Assembly: GCA_946885755.1 (NCBI GenBank)
Contig: CAMPHB010000052.1
Location: 1-7,893 of the forward strand
DNA length: 7,893 bases
Source of the DNA: an uncultured Methylophaga sp.
GTDB lineage: Bacteria > Pseudomonadota > Gammaproteobacteria > Nitrosococcales > Methylophagaceae
Reading direction: 5' to 3'
The notes under the pieces: model-generated
Databases searched by the model: none
What the model saw: only the letters and a program-made list of their open reading frames with translations
Told to the model about the DNA's origin: nothing
Shown: in pieces, positions 7,242 through 7,893 of the stretch
How positions within the stretch are numbered: position 1 is the first letter of the stretch
Layout of the letters: the number at the start of each line of letters is the position of its first letter
Program-made: the position numbers and the translations under genes

Positions 7242-7893
7242 ATGCTTGCCGGCCAGCGATTCAGTGTGTTTTGTCAGGGTGATGCCGGCATCGCCCGGCA
7301 GCAGATCCGCAACCTGCTGGAAGTAAATCCAGCGCTGCGCTGTTTGTGGCTGGCGGCCGCCAGTCAACCTGCTGAGTCGGTTATTAGTCAGACGCAGGCC
7401 AATCAATTTCTTGGTCAGGAAGTGGATGTGCTGGTATTTGATGCCAGTGAACTATGCCGGCCGGATGCGCTGGCGGCGGCATTGGGTACGCTGCGTGGCG
7501 GCGGGGTGTTGTTTATGTTGTTACCGGAGGCGACCCAAAGTCGCTGGTTACAACGTTTTATCCGGCTGGCGCAGGTCTTCGCCGGGCAATCAGCACAGGC
7601 CGTTTTCTGGCGTGCCAACCAGCCGTGGCCGGAACTGCCGGTTATCAAACCTCGGCAAGCAACTGACTTTCAACTGACCCGCGATCAGCAGGCGGCAAGC
7701 CAGGCAATTGAAAAAGTGCTGCGGGGTCATCGCCGCCGGCCTTTATTGGTAACAGCGGATCGGGGGCGGGGAAAATCAGCGATTCTGGGCATTGCTGCGG
7801 CTGATTTCCTGAAACAGGACGTCTCCTTAAAAGTACTGGTCACGGCACCTTCAAAGCAGGCAGTGACCACCTTGTTTGAGCACGCCGCCAGAC
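7242..7893 (+). CDS. tmcA: tRNA(Met) cytidine acetyltransferase, N-terminal part
   Basis: The first 217 codons of a gene cut by the window end. TmcA uses acetyl-CoA and ATP/GTP hydrolysis to make N4-acetylcytidine at the wobble base of elongator tRNA(Met), which sharpens AUG reading. Residues 1-150 match the N-terminal domain, with DVLVFDASE at 62-70, a LFMLLPE strand, and FWRANQPWP like the FWR/LWRQNQP segment of the E. coli protein. The helicase-like domain begins near 160 with GHRRRPLLVTADRGRGKS, a Walker A loop with Lys178, followed by VLVTAPSKQA. The downstream helicase motifs and the GNAT domain lie beyond the window. ATG 7242 is the first start codon after an in-frame stop (7194-7196). 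It has no clear Shine-Dalgarno site and sits 7 bases after slyX, so translational coupling is likely. It would be about 25 residues shorter at the N-terminus than the E. coli protein. Confidence 0.93.
   Translation, partial: MLAGQRFSVFCQGDAGIARQQIRNLLEVNPALRCLWLAAASQPAESVISQTQANQFLGQEVDVLVFDASELCRPDALAAALGTLRGGGVLFMLLPEATQSRWLQRFIRLAQVFAGQSAQAVFWRANQPWPELPVIKPRQATDFQLTRDQQAASQAIEKVLRGHRRRPLLVTADRGRGKSAILGIAAADFLKQDVSLKVLVTAPSKQAVTTLFEHAAR

Noticed and set aside
7411..7677. 88-residue + frame and a 77-residue minus frame within the tmcA region
   Set aside because: The tmcA frame from 7242 is open to the window end and carries a Walker A motif and family segments; these other frames are shadows.

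Overview
The window looks like chromosomal DNA from a gammaproteobacterium. The evidence is a methionine synthase that matches E. coli MetH almost motif for motif, followed by slyX and by a tmcA-type tRNA(Met) cytidine acetyltransferase. The genus cannot be read from the sequence. The layout is not that of E. coli, and I suspect an environmental, non-enteric lineage (inference). All supported genes are on the + strand. I see no mobile elements, CRISPR arrays or RNA genes.

Left third (1-1500), more AT-rich: two small exported proteins, at 107-340 and 584-850, are diverged paralogues. Each carries two HPAH-x-M motifs 35-36 residues apart. One is a predicted lipoprotein and the other a predicted soluble periplasmic protein. 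The 243-base gap between them is rich in inverted repeats and TATAAT boxes, and the second gene ends at a strong intrinsic terminator. A LEA14/WHy-type lipoprotein gene follows at 1016-1495.

Middle (1539-3245): a CvrA/NhaP2-type cation/proton antiporter with cytoplasmic RCK_C and CorC_HlyC domains. A 37-base inverted repeat between the lipoprotein gene and this gene covers its Shine-Dalgarno site.

Right (3280-7893): an extended -10 promoter leads into metH (TTG start), which overlaps slyX by one base. tmcA follows slyX by 7 bases and runs off the window. These three look like one transcription unit: MetH makes methionine, TmcA modifies the anticodon of elongator tRNA(Met), and SlyX is a small coiled-coil protein of unknown role.

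The least familiar element is the tandem pair of HPAH-x-M proteins. Their His/Met-rich repeats and envelope location suggest, without proving, a metal-binding role. I do not recognise them as a named family.
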